This document shows positions 45,590 through 54,472 of a stretch of 64,000 nucleotides of DNA, piece after piece. Source of the DNA: Salinarchaeum sp. IM2453 (lineage in GTDB: Archaea; Halobacteriota; Halobacteria; Halobacteriales; Salinarchaeaceae). The DNA lies in contig NZ_CP081183.1 of assembly GCF_019693215.1 (NCBI RefSeq), positions 2,297,226 through 2,361,225 of the forward strand, written 5' to 3'. The notes below the pieces were generated by a model that did no database searches, was not told the DNA's origin, and worked only from the letters and a program-made list of their open reading frames with translations. The position numbers and the translations under genes are program-made. Numbering within the stretch: position 1 is the first letter of the stretch; every line of letters starts with the position of its first letter.

Positions 45590-45726
45590 ATCAGCAGGGG
45601 ACAATAAGAGAACCTACAACAATCGGGGTGATACACTTATTTGAAGTGGATATTGGTATAAATGATTAAACCGTGCCACAGAGGTAGCCAATTCAGATCT
45701 TTAGTTTAGCTAAGGGAAGTAGCCGG

Positions 45727-46764
45727 TCATGTGTGAACAAGTTGATTATTCTGTTTTGTTGGCTCAAATAGCGAGTAAATATTCGAGATATATGTTTCAC
45801 GAACACGACCCCCCCAGTTGTGCGTATATGTATCGATGATATCTTCTGCAACATCTCCCCGGAGGTACTTTACAATTCCACGGTCACCGGTTCGGTCCCG
45901 GAGATGTGTTGTGAAGAAGTGCCGGAAGTAATGTGGTGTTACATTTTCACCAGCACCAGCACCTTGGTTGTACCATCCTACCTCTGTTGCGTGCTGTCGG
46001 ACAATCGCTCTTATTGCCTCTGGACTCAGGCGGCTTCCCCACTGGTTTCGCGTTGACATAAATAGCGGAGCAGGGTCTGCACTTGTGTCCGGCGAAATCG
46101 CAAGCCATTTACGAAGTACAATCGATAACTCTTGATCAACTGGAATAATCGTAGACCGTTTCCGTTTGTTCGCTGCAGTCCTTCCGTTGGGTATTTGATC
46201 ACCTGACGCGACATAGATTGCTGGAATACGCCCCTCTAGTGCAGGTCGAATTGGATGTTCGTCCAGAGGAGACTTAGCAAGGGCAATGTCCCGTCGATCG
46301 AGATTACATAGCTCTCCGACTCGCATTCCGGTCTTGAGTAACATCAAGATCACAGCCTGATCAAGCGGATGAGTAATTGAATTAACAAATGAACGCATTT
46401 CGGGGATTGAGATGTCACGCCGAGTTGGGTCACGAGTAATCGTTTCATCCATTTCATCTGTCACAAGTGCCATTGGATTGCTTTCTAACTCACCAACCTG
46501 CACCATATAGTTATAAAATCTATGAACATAGGAGGCATACGAGGCAACAGTACTCTGTGAATATGAATCCCGTAATGAATGTACCCACGCCATGCATTCT
46601 CGTCGACCAGCGGTCCCTGGTGTTGCCTGTGTTGGACCACGATCTGGATCAGTAAGGAATGATTCAAAATTCCTGAGCACTCGCTCATACGCTGCAAGCG
46701 TGCGTGAGCTTTTACCATAATATTCCTGTTCAGTCAGAAAGTACTCAATCGGGTCGTCAGTCAT
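45727..46764 (-). CDS. Tyrosine recombinase/integrase (Xer-like)
   Basis: Site-specific DNA recombinase, 345 residues. It has an N-terminal SAM-like core-binding domain and a catalytic domain with MLLKTGMRVGELCNL (first Arg), KRKRSTIIPVD (Lys), HYFRHFFTTHL (His-x-x-Arg) and DTYTH (nucleophilic Tyr). At the place of the usual GH (nine residues before the tyrosine) there is GD, a variation seen by eye and possibly typical of this haloarchaeal group. It sits six bases after the DUF5805 gene, forming a conserved haloarchaeal pair. It may act in chromosome dimer resolution or on a mobile element; no att site was identified. Confidence 0.9.
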   Translation of the reverse strand: MTDDPIEYFLTEQEYYGKSSRTLAAYERVLRNFESFLTDPDRGPTQATPGTAGRRECMAWVHSLRDSYSQSTVASYASYVHRFYNYMVQVGELESNPMALVTDEMDETITRDPTRRDISIPEMRSFVNSITHPLDQAVILMLLKTGMRVGELCNLDRRDIALAKSPLDEHPIRPALEGRIPAIYVASGDQIPNGRTAANKRKRSTIIPVDQELSIVLRKWLAISPDTSADPAPLFMSTRNQWGSRLSPEAIRAIVRQHATEVGWYNQGAGAGENVTPHYFRHFFTTHLRDRTGDRGIVKYLRGDVAEDIIDTYTHNWGGRVRETYISNIYSLFEPTKQNNQLVHT

Positions 46765-46770
46765 GATCGA

Positions 46771-47142
46771 TCACATCCTGTTGAGTGTGTAACCTTTACG
46801 AGGGGCGTACTTGATTTGATTCTGTTCTTGTAATTGTTCAAGTGTCTCCTCAAGACGCGTATCGATTCCTTCGGTCAGTTCATCGTGTAGTTCATCAAAT
46901 GATTTTGGGCTTTCTCGTAAGCTGTCGAGGACAACTGTTTCAAGGTCGTCACCCCCAGGGTTATCGTCCGAAGAATCCAGTTCCTCGGCATCAATAGAAA
47001 TGCCACGGTGACCGGCTTGCACCATTGTCCGAACAAACTCACTGAGTGTCATATCAAGCTCAGAAGCGTGGTCCTTCCATGTTGACTTTTGCTCAGCAGA
47101 TACGTAGGTTTTAACGACTGATCGGTCTGATCCCCCACTCAT
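46771..47142 (-). CDS. DUF5805 protein, putative DNA-binding partner of recombinase
   Basis: A 123-residue acidic protein. The N-terminal VVKTYVSAEQKSTWKDHASELDM region followed by TLSEFVRTMV has the beta-helix-helix look of ribbon-helix-helix DNA-binding domains. The C-terminal half (SFDELHDELTEGIDTRLEETLEQLQEQNQIKYAPRKGY, here noted in summary only) looks like a small winged helix. It is the first gene of the minus-strand pair with the recombinase and lies just downstream of a strong 44-base dyad that it could bind. Confidence 0.75.
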   Translation of the reverse strand: MSGGSDRSVVKTYVSAEQKSTWKDHASELDMTLSEFVRTMVQAGHRGISIDAEELDSSDDNPGGDDLETVVLDSLRESPKSFDELHDELTEGIDTRLEETLEQLQEQNQIKYAPRKGYTLNRM

Positions 47143-47174
47143 GTTTGTCTATACGTGGAGGGATACACTAAAAA

Positions 47175-47218
47175 GTACTAGTTTCATGGATAAGGACTCT
47201 TATCATTGAGTCTAGTAC
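47175..47218. promoter_or_regulatory. 44-base dyad, candidate operator
   Basis: Outer arms GTACTAG/CTAGTAC (7 of 7), inner arms GATAAG/CTTATC with one more pair (GGATAAG side), and a TCA/TGA pair between. In all 16 of 22 positions are complementary around one centre at 47196.5. It lies 33 bases before the DUF5805 ATG and upstream of the divergent ornithine cyclodeaminase gene. A dimer or tetramer binding site is likely; the arms are AT-rich, so a terminator is unlikely. Confidence 0.6.
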
Positions 47219-47369
47219 CATATACACCGGGGAAATACCCCGTAACAGCGGCATGATTGATGATCTCCAAGTATTGATAGTACTAGAAAAAATCACCAAT
47301 ATGTTTATACTTGTGGCGACTGCTCTGATGAGCACTGGACTTTTTCAACAGGGGATGTGTATTCCCTGT

Positions 47370-48374
47370 ATGGAACGGGTGCCATTTCTCGATAGTAATA
47401 CAATCCAAAATAGTATTGATTTCTCACAGGCTGTGTCAGCTGTCCGGGATGGATATCGACAGCGAGGAAATGGAGCACCAGCTGAGCCACGGACGCTATT
47501 ACATCACGAGCAGCCAGCAGGAATATTCACTGGCTACTTTGCTATTCTTCCAGAAACAAGTGTGATGGGGATGTACGTTTACAGTGGTGGGTTTGAATCA
47601 GGTGAGGCATGGTTTCTGTTTGGATTATACGATGCAGTTGAAGGCACTCCGCTTGGGATTTTTGATGGAGCTAGTTTAAATCCATACAAAACGGGTGCAA
47701 CTGGCGCTGTGGGCGTTGATGCACTTGCTCGGTCGAATTCATCAACCGTCGGAATTATTGGTAGTGGTCCGCAGGCGTATGCGCAAATCCATGCAACAGC
47801 AGTTGTTCGGGATATTGAGTGTGTTTCCGTGTACTCACCTACAAAAGCACATCGAGAAGCATTTGCTGAACATGTTAACGGAGAGCTATCTGCGACTGTT
47901 CAAGCAGTTGATTCTGTGGCTGCAGCAACAATCGATTCTGATGTGGTTATCACTGCAACTCGGTCTCGAACACCTGTGGTCGACTTTGACCACATCTCCC
48001 CTGGAACGCACATCACGGCCATGGGACAGTACGGAGCGTTGAAACGAGAACTTGATGCAAAGACAGTCAGTGAATCCGTCTATGTTCCTGACTTACGTTC
48101 CCGGATCGAGTATGATGCAGGCTCATACATACAGGCTATTGAGGCAGGGAAAATTGAACCCGACCACATACATGGTGAACTTGGTGAGGTCATCACTGGA
48201 ACTGTTCCAGGCAGACAGTCACCAGAGCAGATTACCGTGTTTGACAGTGGTGGTATGGCCATAGAAACAACAGCAGTTGCAGCTCATGTCAATGATCAAG
48301 TTAGTGATGCTGACATCGACATTGAACTTCCATTTATTTCATCAACAGAAGCATTTGGGCTGGATTATCGGTAG
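47370..48374 (+). CDS. Ornithine cyclodeaminase/mu-crystallin family protein
   Basis: NAD(P)-binding protein, 334 residues from the ATG at 47370; frames further upstream lack homology. The Rossmann signature is VGIIGSGPQAYAQIHA, and ITATRSRTPVVDF and GTHITAMGQYG are family segments. Members include ornithine cyclodeaminase, alanine dehydrogenase and ketimine reductases. The catalytic residue set cannot be placed by eye, so which reaction it catalyses is open: ornithine to proline, or pyruvate to alanine (as in archaeal AlaDH of this family). Confidence 0.88.
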   Translation: MERVPFLDSNTIQNSIDFSQAVSAVRDGYRQRGNGAPAEPRTLLHHEQPAGIFTGYFAILPETSVMGMYVYSGGFESGEAWFLFGLYDAVEGTPLGIFDGASLNPYKTGATGAVGVDALARSNSSTVGIIGSGPQAYAQIHATAVVRDIECVSVYSPTKAHREAFAEHVNGELSATVQAVDSVAAATIDSDVVITATRSRTPVVDFDHISPGTHITAMGQYGALKRELDAKTVSESVYVPDLRSRIEYDAGSYIQAIEAGKIEPDHIHGELGEVITGTVPGRQSPEQITVFDSGGMAIETTAVAAHVNDQVSDADIDIELPFISSTEAFGLDYR

Positions 48375-48482
48375 CCCTTTCTCCCTCATTAGACGAATTT
48401 CCGATTTTTGCACAGTACTGATTGCAGTAAATAAGAAGATGCCATCGTATATAGAGCAATTAGGGCTTTAGAATAACTGAGG

Positions 48483-49610
48483 TTATACCAGTAGCGCATC
48501 AGCTGGTGTCAACCCTGCTGCGTAAGCTCCGAGGAAGAACCCAATAATTGCACCACCATTAAGCAATGGCAGTCCAGCATGTGCACGACCACGAAGGACC
48601 ATTGCAAGCAATATGGCAAGTCCAACAAGGGTACCAAGCAGTGTTCCAATTGCTGGGAGATTTAGTGCAACAGCCCCAATGCTGTATACTCCTGGGCCGA
48701 CAGCACCGTGGAATGCAAGTGAGCTAACGATTAATATCGATGGCATGACAGCGTCACCAAGACCAATAAAGATAGCATTGCGGTCAGCTGGTTCAGTCTG
48801 TTTATCTGTCTCTGGAAGAGCATCCTTAGTCGTGTCATCACAATCAGGATCTAATGTAGTTTCTTCATCAGCATCCGACACGGGATTGCTTTCCTCAGCT
48901 GGCGTTTCAGCATCGTCAGAAAGTGCAGAACTATCCTCAGATGAATCAGAATGATCATCGTGATCCATCTCGTCCAGCTCCAAGTCTCGCAGCGAGAATG
49001 ATCGTCGAGTCGGAACAACAAGCATCACTGGAACACGCATTTTCATTACGTTGTCTGCCAGTGTCAGCATGTGCTTTGTTCCATAGACGCTGATCGCATC
49101 ATACACGGCAAGTAATATGAGAAAAATCACTGCTGGAAGCGGTCCGAAGCTAGATCCAAAAATGGCTACGGCACCTGCTCCAAGGATTACGCCGACAGCA
49201 TCGATTACGTACCATTCCGGATAATAGACGAGTCCAGCGACTGCTCCGACCGCACCGATAATTGGTATGATCAGGGTTACCGCTGTTAAGACGGCTCCAG
49301 CGGTACCTGTTCCTGATGGGAGATGAGTCCTAAGTAAAATATCGAGCACTGTCCAGACAAGAAGCCCGGAAATGCCGATAATAAGCCAGTGAATTAGCTT
49401 ATCTTTTCCATATTTAAACACAAGCAGCATTCCGCCAGTTGCAAGCAACAAAATGGCAATGAATATGAAACTGTTTGTCGGATCAGTTGGATCCTCAACA
49501 GCCTGCATAGCATCGGCCCCAGGGGTCAACATCGCCAGCGCGCCAAACTGAATCAGCAAAAACAGCACAGCCACTCCACCGGCGGCGGCTATATTTCGGT
49601 AACGATCCAT
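48483..49610 (-). CDS. Presenilin-like (A22) intramembrane aspartyl protease
   Basis: Integral membrane protease related to presenilin and signal peptide peptidase, 375 residues with about nine hydrophobic helices. The catalytic motifs are YD (Y170-D171) and GLGD (G283-D286), separated by a long acidic cytoplasmic loop (about 205-275, very rich in Asp, Ser and Glu). The C-terminal motif normally PAL appears as GLPLLNG. It follows gar1 and srp19 on the same strand, a conserved haloarchaeal neighbourhood. Natural substrates are unknown. Confidence 0.88.
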   Translation of the reverse strand: MDRYRNIAAAGGVAVLFLLIQFGALAMLTPGADAMQAVEDPTDPTNSFIFIAILLLATGGMLLVFKYGKDKLIHWLIIGISGLLVWTVLDILLRTHLPSGTGTAGAVLTAVTLIIPIIGAVGAVAGLVYYPEWYVIDAVGVILGAGAVAIFGSSFGPLPAVIFLILLAVYDAISVYGTKHMLTLADNVMKMRVPVMLVVPTRRSFSLRDLELDEMDHDDHSDSSEDSSALSDDAETPAEESNPVSDADEETTLDPDCDDTTKDALPETDKQTEPADRNAIFIGLGDAVMPSILIVSSLAFHGAVGPGVYSIGAVALNLPAIGTLLGTLVGLAILLAMVLRGRAHAGLPLLNGGAIIGFFLGAYAAGLTPADALLV

Positions 49611-49863
49611 ACAGTAATATCATCAGCCTCAGCACTTAGAGAATTGTGATACATTGTTCTACGGAGGAATAATTTAGTTATTGCCGCGTGTGGTTCCTTT
49701 TGTCAGCTACTTCATATAGCAGTAAACATGGTGCATCTCGAGGAAAAGCCACAGACAATTCGTTGTATCTATCAGTCGAAAACTGACTTACAGCGATTAA
49801 CGGCACAGCAGAGCGAATTACTGCAAACCATAGGCCAGTCCACGATCTCTGTCCTGACAACAA
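49611..49863. other. Short intergenic region
   Basis: A frame continues through the gar1 stop codon, but has no start or homology that I can see. Nothing else is recognised. Confidence 0.35.
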
Positions 49864-50097
49864 CTATGTACCCGGATCGGCATACAACGTCTCTCCAAGG
49901 AAAATTGCAAGGTTAGTCTCATCAGATGGCGTAACAGCAGCATACGGATTCGAAACGGGACCAAACACATCAACAACTTTTCCGACAGCCGTTAGCTGTT
50001 CATCTACGACAGCAATTCCAATTTCCGGTACAGTATCAGCTAAACGAACGACAAGCAATCCCTGTGCAACTGTTTCAACATCCCCCAGTCGGTACAT
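49864..50097 (-). CDS. gar1: H/ACA RNA-protein complex protein Gar1
   Basis: Small beta-barrel subunit of the box H/ACA pseudouridylation complex. The 77-residue sequence starts [13 protein letters not shown] and contains IGIAVVDEQLTAVGKVVDVFGPVSNPY, the family core around the conserved GPV. It overlaps srp19 by one base, so translation is coupled. The archaeal form lacks the RGG extensions of eukaryotes. Confidence 0.93.
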   Translation of the reverse strand: MYRLGDVETVAQGLLVVRLADTVPEIGIAVVDEQLTAVGKVVDVFGPVSNPYAAVTPSDETNLAIFLGETLYADPGT

Positions 50098-50378
50098 TAT
50101 CCACGGAGTGCGTTGATGTATGCAGCCACTGCCTGCAAAAGGTCACTTCGCTTGGCGTCATCCGCGTTTTTAACAATGACTCGTCCTCGGGTTCGCCATG
50201 GTTCTCTCGGATATGCTGCATCTCGCTCGATTGTCGCATCATATCCGACTTGTCCTACTGCTTCTGCAACTTCGTCAACTGATGGGTCTGATACTGCGAG
50301 ATCTTCTGGGACCCGGCGTCCTTTGGCCCTTGTAAGCTCGGCATCGAAATAGGCTGGATAAAGGATATTTTCGACCAT
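50097..50378 (-). CDS. srp19: Signal recognition particle 19 kDa protein
   Basis: Binds helices 6 and 8 of SRP RNA and helps assemble SRP54. The 93-residue protein has [22 protein letters not shown] and later [11 protein letters not shown], all family consensus, and [14 protein letters not shown]. Promoter sequence is expected upstream at 50379-50450. The SRP RNA gene itself is not seen in the window. Confidence 0.96.
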   Translation of the reverse strand: MVENILYPAYFDAELTRAKGRRVPEDLAVSDPSVDEVAEAVGQVGYDATIERDAAYPREPWRTRGRVIVKNADDAKRSDLLQAVAAYINALRG

Positions 50379-51659
50379 TATCAGTGTGTTCGATGTCTTC
50401 CGGTAAAACCACTGTGTCTTCGGATTACTAGATCACCCTTTTTACACTCAATCTACGATTACTTCCTCTTTTTCTGGCTATGTACCGGCTTACCCGTATT
50501 ATTGCCTTTCAAACCAACACCCAGCAATGACTGAGAGAGCACATATAAACTATATTTCGCTATATAGAAATGGGCGGACAGAGTCGTAAACAGCGGTGAA
50601 CACGTTCACGGGATCGACGCTACTCGGCCAATACCCGATAGAAACAGCTGCAATTATTCTCTACCGATCATCAACAACAGAATTGGTACAATATCTAAAC
50701 GAAAAGCAGCGTGAGTTCCTCGCCCCACCGTGAGCGGAGGTGAAGCGCGTCACTTCGGGGCGTGTTCTGGGTCTTCGGCATATCGTTCAACCAGTTCCAC
50801 CGATACCGACCCTGTCGTCACAACCTTGTCCCCAACTTCCAGAATCCCCATCCCGGAAATATGCCTTCTGAATCTCAGAATACCGTTTCTAGCAAGTGCT
50901 TCCTTGGAGGACAGGTTGAATTGGTGGGGGCTGTTCGCGACGTCGTTACCTGTCTCTTTGAGGAATCGTATCTACAGAAAAAGCAGGCAAAGTGCCTCGA
51001 GGCTTGATCCCGAGGTACTTCACAGGCGAATCGCGCTCAAGAAGCAACTGGCCGATCGATGAAAGCCGTCTACAACGCTATTGATATGTTCTCCGATGAC
51101 GGAGTCATCGATGTAACCAATAGGAAAGAACAGCAAGGTGTACCGAGCGCAAGACATTCTCGCGATCGTCGAAACACCGTAGCTCGACAGGCTTTCCGTC
51201 AAAATGCAAGCCGAGTGCTTCGGGTTTGATATTGTTTGTGTGCTGACCGATTCTTCTCTCTATCAGGATAGACATCGAGAAGCTCCCAGAGCGAGGACAT
51301 CATGTGCATCGGATCGGCGCCAAGCTCACACTCTCTTTCGATCCATCACGGGGTAGAAGTACAGGACCGTGTATCCTCGGTTCCGGCTCCCTACCGAATA
51401 ACCGGAAATAGGAGATTACATATATCGCTCCGTCAGTTACGGAGTCCCCGGAATAAGATGTCCTCGAAAATAAGCCAGCGAAAGCGAGATTCCTACGACT
51501 ATTGCCCTAGCAGACTTTGACTTCCGACTGAGATGCGCCCAAGCGTACCTGCGACCGTGATATTTGCAGCCGTATACGCTTCACAGCTATTCTCGCCTGT
51601 ATACTCTGGTTGCCGCAGTTTGTCGATTATATTCTTCGTCATTCATTCTTACTGTCACA
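50379..51659. other. Decayed, GC-richer IS graveyard
   Basis: About 1.3 kb with no intact gene. Pieces look protein-like. 50596-50733 plus gives NTFTGSTLLGQYPIETAA then a stop. 50750 to about 50880 minus gives GMGILEVGDKVVTTGS and VERYAEDPEHAPK, then a stop. 51020-51202 minus gives a further fragment. A family C copy lies at 50984-51025. These fragments, in different frames and strands, fit an old insertion-sequence cluster that has rotted. Confidence 0.5.
50984..51025. repeat. Family C palindromic repeat
   Basis: GCAGGCAAAGTGCCTCGAGG followed by CTTGATCCCGAGGTACTTCA. It closely matches the copies at 22331 and 54296 and has the GCCTCGAGG/CCCGAGG dyad. Confidence 0.6.
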
Positions 51660-51667
51660 TTTAAATA
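51660..51667 (+). promoter_or_regulatory. TATA box of ABC exporter operon
   Basis: TTTAAATA centred about 27 bases before the ATG at 51690. This spacing decides the start: the ATG at 51675 would fall inside the promoter-to-start interval, whereas 51690 fits a leaderless mRNA. Confidence 0.6.
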
Positions 51668-51689
51668 TAAGTATATGTCAAGTATTAAC

Positions 51690-52592
51690 ATGTCTGCCAT
51701 CGAGCTCTCCGGACTAACAAAGCGATACGGAGATATCGTTGCCAACGACGACGTCACATTCGATGTTGAGTCAGGCGAGATATTCGGATATCTCGGGCCA
51801 AACGGAGCAGGTAAGACCACGACAATTCGATTGTTGCTTGGACTGATCAATCCGACTGATGGGACTGCACAAGTGCTCGGTGCTGATATCCGGGATCGCC
51901 GAGCACTTACATCTGTAAAGCACGACATTGGATATCTTCCAGATACGCTCGGATTCGATGAGCACTTGACTGGTAAAGAAGTCTTGGATTACTTTGCTCG
52001 CATGCGGGGTGACGAACGTCGCGAAGAAATGCTTCGTCTCTTTTCCCCACCGCTTGACAGAAAGGTTCGAGAGTACTCGGCGGGGAACCGACGGATGCTT
52101 GGGATCATACAGGCGTTCATGCACGACCCGGAGTTGGTAATCATGGACGAACCGACAGCTGGGCTTGATCCACTCAAACAAGATCGTCTTCATCTGTTCT
52201 TACAAGAGGAGTGCAAGAACGGTAAGACGATCTTCTTTTCGTCGCACATCCTAAGTGAGGTCCAGCGCATTGCAGATCGTGTGGGGATTATCCGGAATGG
52301 TAAGATTGTGACACTCGAAGGAGTTGAGAAGCTGATGAAGCAGGGTGGGAAGCAAGTGAGAGTGCACTTTTCAGATAACGTTAGTGAAGAAGAATTTTTA
52401 ACCGAAGACATGATTGAAACAGAAATATCTGGGAAGTCAATTCGGTTTACGTATACTGGTGAGGTCAAATCCCTCCTTGAACATCTTGTGACATACAATG
52501 TAGAAGACATCGAAATCGCCGACCCACAGCTCGATGAAATCTTCAAGCATTACTACGGAAATAACAACCATGACAGCAATCCTCCGGAATGA
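51690..52592 (+). CDS. ABC transporter ATP-binding protein (export type)
   Basis: Cytoplasmic ATPase of an ABC-2 exporter, 300 residues from the ATG at 51690. It begins MSAIELSGLTKRYGD. Walker A is GPNGAGKTTTIR, the signature segment is EYSAGNRRMLG (a variant of LSGGQ with SAGN), Walker B is ELVIMDEPTAGLDP, and the H-loop is FFSSHILSEVQ. A C-terminal DUF4162-like domain (VRVHFSDNVSEEEF) follows. It overlaps the first permease gene by 23 bases. The system could export drugs, lipids or peptides; nothing in the sequence fixes it. Confidence 0.92.
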   Translation: MSAIELSGLTKRYGDIVANDDVTFDVESGEIFGYLGPNGAGKTTTIRLLLGLINPTDGTAQVLGADIRDRRALTSVKHDIGYLPDTLGFDEHLTGKEVLDYFARMRGDERREEMLRLFSPPLDRKVREYSAGNRRMLGIIQAFMHDPELVIMDEPTAGLDPLKQDRLHLFLQEECKNGKTIFFSSHILSEVQRIADRVGIIRNGKIVTLEGVEKLMKQGGKQVRVHFSDNVSEEEFLTEDMIETEISGKSIRFTYTGEVKSLLEHLVTYNVEDIEIADPQLDEIFKHYYGNNNHDSNPPE

Positions 52593-53352
52593 GTCACGTC
52601 GATTGATACGAGGATCTCTTCTCCTCGGAGGAGCCTATGCGGTGTTACTGCTGTTCATTCTCTCGGTGTTTCCAAGTATGGCTGAGGAGTCAGAACTCAT
52701 TGAAGAGGCATTTCCAGAAGCAATGCGCGGATTATTTGGGTTCGAAGAAATGCATACGCTGGAGGGATTTATTGGTTCGTACGTATTTTCGTTGATGTGG
52801 ATAGTCTTCCTCGGGCTATATATCGCTTACCTTACCGGAGGCATGATCGCTGGTGATATCCGTCAACGGCGGATGGATCTTACCCTCTCAAATCCTGTCT
52901 CTCGGGAGTCAGTCGTCCTTCAGAAGTTCGCGAGTCTGTGGGTTCCGGTCACTGTCCTTACTATTATTCAAGTAACGATGCTTTACGCTGGATCTATCAT
53001 TCTCAATGAGTCTCTCAATCCGGTTGCACTCGTACTCCTGCATTTCCTCTCAATTCCATATCTTCTGGTTTGTGGTGCTATTGGGATTCTTCTATCAGTG
53101 GTTCTCGATCGGGAAGAGCCAGCACAGGCCGGCGCACTGGGAATTGTGTTTCTACTGTGGCTGCTGGAGGGATTATCGGAGTTCGATCCCGATTATAAGT
53201 GGATTGGCGAGATTGCTCCGAGCCGTCACTTTGATTCGGCTAGTATTCTCATCCATGAGGAGTATGCTTGGTTCGACGCAGGAATCCTCTTAGTTACAGC
53301 TGCTGTTCTGATTGGTGTTGCCTTATTCCTGTTTACACGGAGGGACATATGA
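52570..53352 (+). CDS. ABC-2 type permease
   Basis: Membrane subunit, 260 residues from the ATG at 52570, beginning MTAILRNESRRLIRGS. Six hydrophobic segments with the characteristic GGMIAGDIRQRRMDLTLSNP cytoplasmic segment after the second helix and PSRHFDSASILIHEEYAW near the end. It is a clear duplicate of the next gene. The overlap with the ATPase gene argues for coupled translation. Confidence 0.88.
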   Translation: MTAILRNESRRLIRGSLLLGGAYAVLLLFILSVFPSMAEESELIEEAFPEAMRGLFGFEEMHTLEGFIGSYVFSLMWIVFLGLYIAYLTGGMIAGDIRQRRMDLTLSNPVSRESVVLQKFASLWVPVTVLTIIQVTMLYAGSIILNESLNPVALVLLHFLSIPYLLVCGAIGILLSVVLDREEPAQAGALGIVFLLWLLEGLSEFDPDYKWIGEIAPSRHFDSASILIHEEYAWFDAGILLVTAAVLIGVALFLFTRRDI

Positions 53353-53413
53353 ATAGAATAACAACCAATTCCATGATCACAGTGGTTCCAAGAATCCTTC
53401 TGGAGGGACACTT

Positions 53414-54196
53414 ATGACAGCAATTCTTCGGACTGAATCAAGGCAGCGAGTTCGCGGACCAATCTACATCACTATTGTACTGTGGATATTTACGGCACTA
53501 TATTTCGCTGTTTTCCCGGGGTTTTCAGAGGAAGCAGAAGAAATCACAGACGCATTCCCGGAGTATATATTCGATCTATTCGGGCTTGAAGCACTCCACA
53601 CTATTGAAGGTTTTATTGCTGCCGAACTTTACTCATTCTTCTGGAGTCTACTTGTCGCAATATATTTTGCCTATATCGGGGCGGGAATGATTGCAGGTGA
53701 TGTTGAAACGCGAAAATTAGATCTCACACTTTCGAATCCAATATCACGGGAATCGGTGCTGTTGCAGAAGGTAGCTTCACTCTGTGTTCCGCTTGTTATC
53801 TTGAATGTTGGACTATCTGTTCTAGTATACGTTGGTTCTATCATCATTGGCGAAAGAATAAATCCAGTTGCCATCGCAATGGTGCATTTCCTCTCGATTC
53901 CATATCTCTTGGTATGTGCTGCTATTGGACTCTTCCTGTCAGTGATAGTGGATCGTGTCCGTACAGCACGCTCAGCAGCCTTTGGAATAGTAATACTTCT
54001 GTGGCTTATTGACGCATTTTCTCGGTTACAAGAAGACTTCAGATGGGTTGGCAGATTCACCCCCAGTCGATACTGGGAAGAAGCAGATATTCTTGTTCAT
54101 GAGCAATACGCCCTCGTTGATGCCGGTATACTTTTGACTGTATTCTTCATACTCGTCAGCATCGCACTTTTCATATTTACCCGACAGGATATTTGA
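53414..54196 (+). CDS. ABC-2 type permease (paralogue)
   Basis: Second permease, 260 residues, aligned with the first along its length: MTAILRTESRQRVRGP at the N-terminus, AGMIAGDVETRKLDLTLSNP in the loop and PSRYWEEADILVHEQYAL near the C-terminus. Both end with FTRxDI. The pair probably forms a heterodimeric channel with two copies of the ATPase, or they are alternates after recent duplication. Confidence 0.88.
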   Translation: MTAILRTESRQRVRGPIYITIVLWIFTALYFAVFPGFSEEAEEITDAFPEYIFDLFGLEALHTIEGFIAAELYSFFWSLLVAIYFAYIGAGMIAGDVETRKLDLTLSNPISRESVLLQKVASLCVPLVILNVGLSVLVYVGSIIIGERINPVAIAMVHFLSIPYLLVCAAIGLFLSVIVDRVRTARSAAFGIVILLWLIDAFSRLQEDFRWVGRFTPSRYWEEADILVHEQYALVDAGILLTVFFILVSIALFIFTRQDI

Positions 54197-54295
54197 TATA
54201 CTCACTAGTTTCAGTCAATACGACATGTATGGGAACAGGGGCCAGAACAGTTAAATGCGAGGCGAGCTCCGGCACTCAAATATTCCACAGAGATA

Positions 54296-54433
54296 ACAGG
54301 CAAAGTGCTTCGGAGTTTGTTCCTGAAATACTTCACATATATGGAGTGAGATCTTCAGACTTCTTGATATATGCGGCATTGACCTCCTTCCACGACTAAA
54401 TCCGGTGGATGTTTGACTCGCTACCGCTGTAAC
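54296..54433. repeat. Family C then short family A repeat
   Basis: 54296-54338 contains ACAGGCAAAGTGCTTCGGAG and later AATACTTCACAT (family C). 54379-54433 is a short family A copy: TTGACCTCCTTCCACGACT, AAATCCGGTGGATG, CTCGCTACCGCTGTAAC. They lie between the permease and a membrane protein gene. Confidence 0.6.
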
Positions 54434-54472
54434 CACCAATCCATTTATTGCACTGTCTGACATAGCACGTCC

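Noticed and set aside
49678-49863. Frame continuing through the gar1 stop codon
   Set aside because: Starts with a TTG directly after the stop and has no homology; read-through is not supported.
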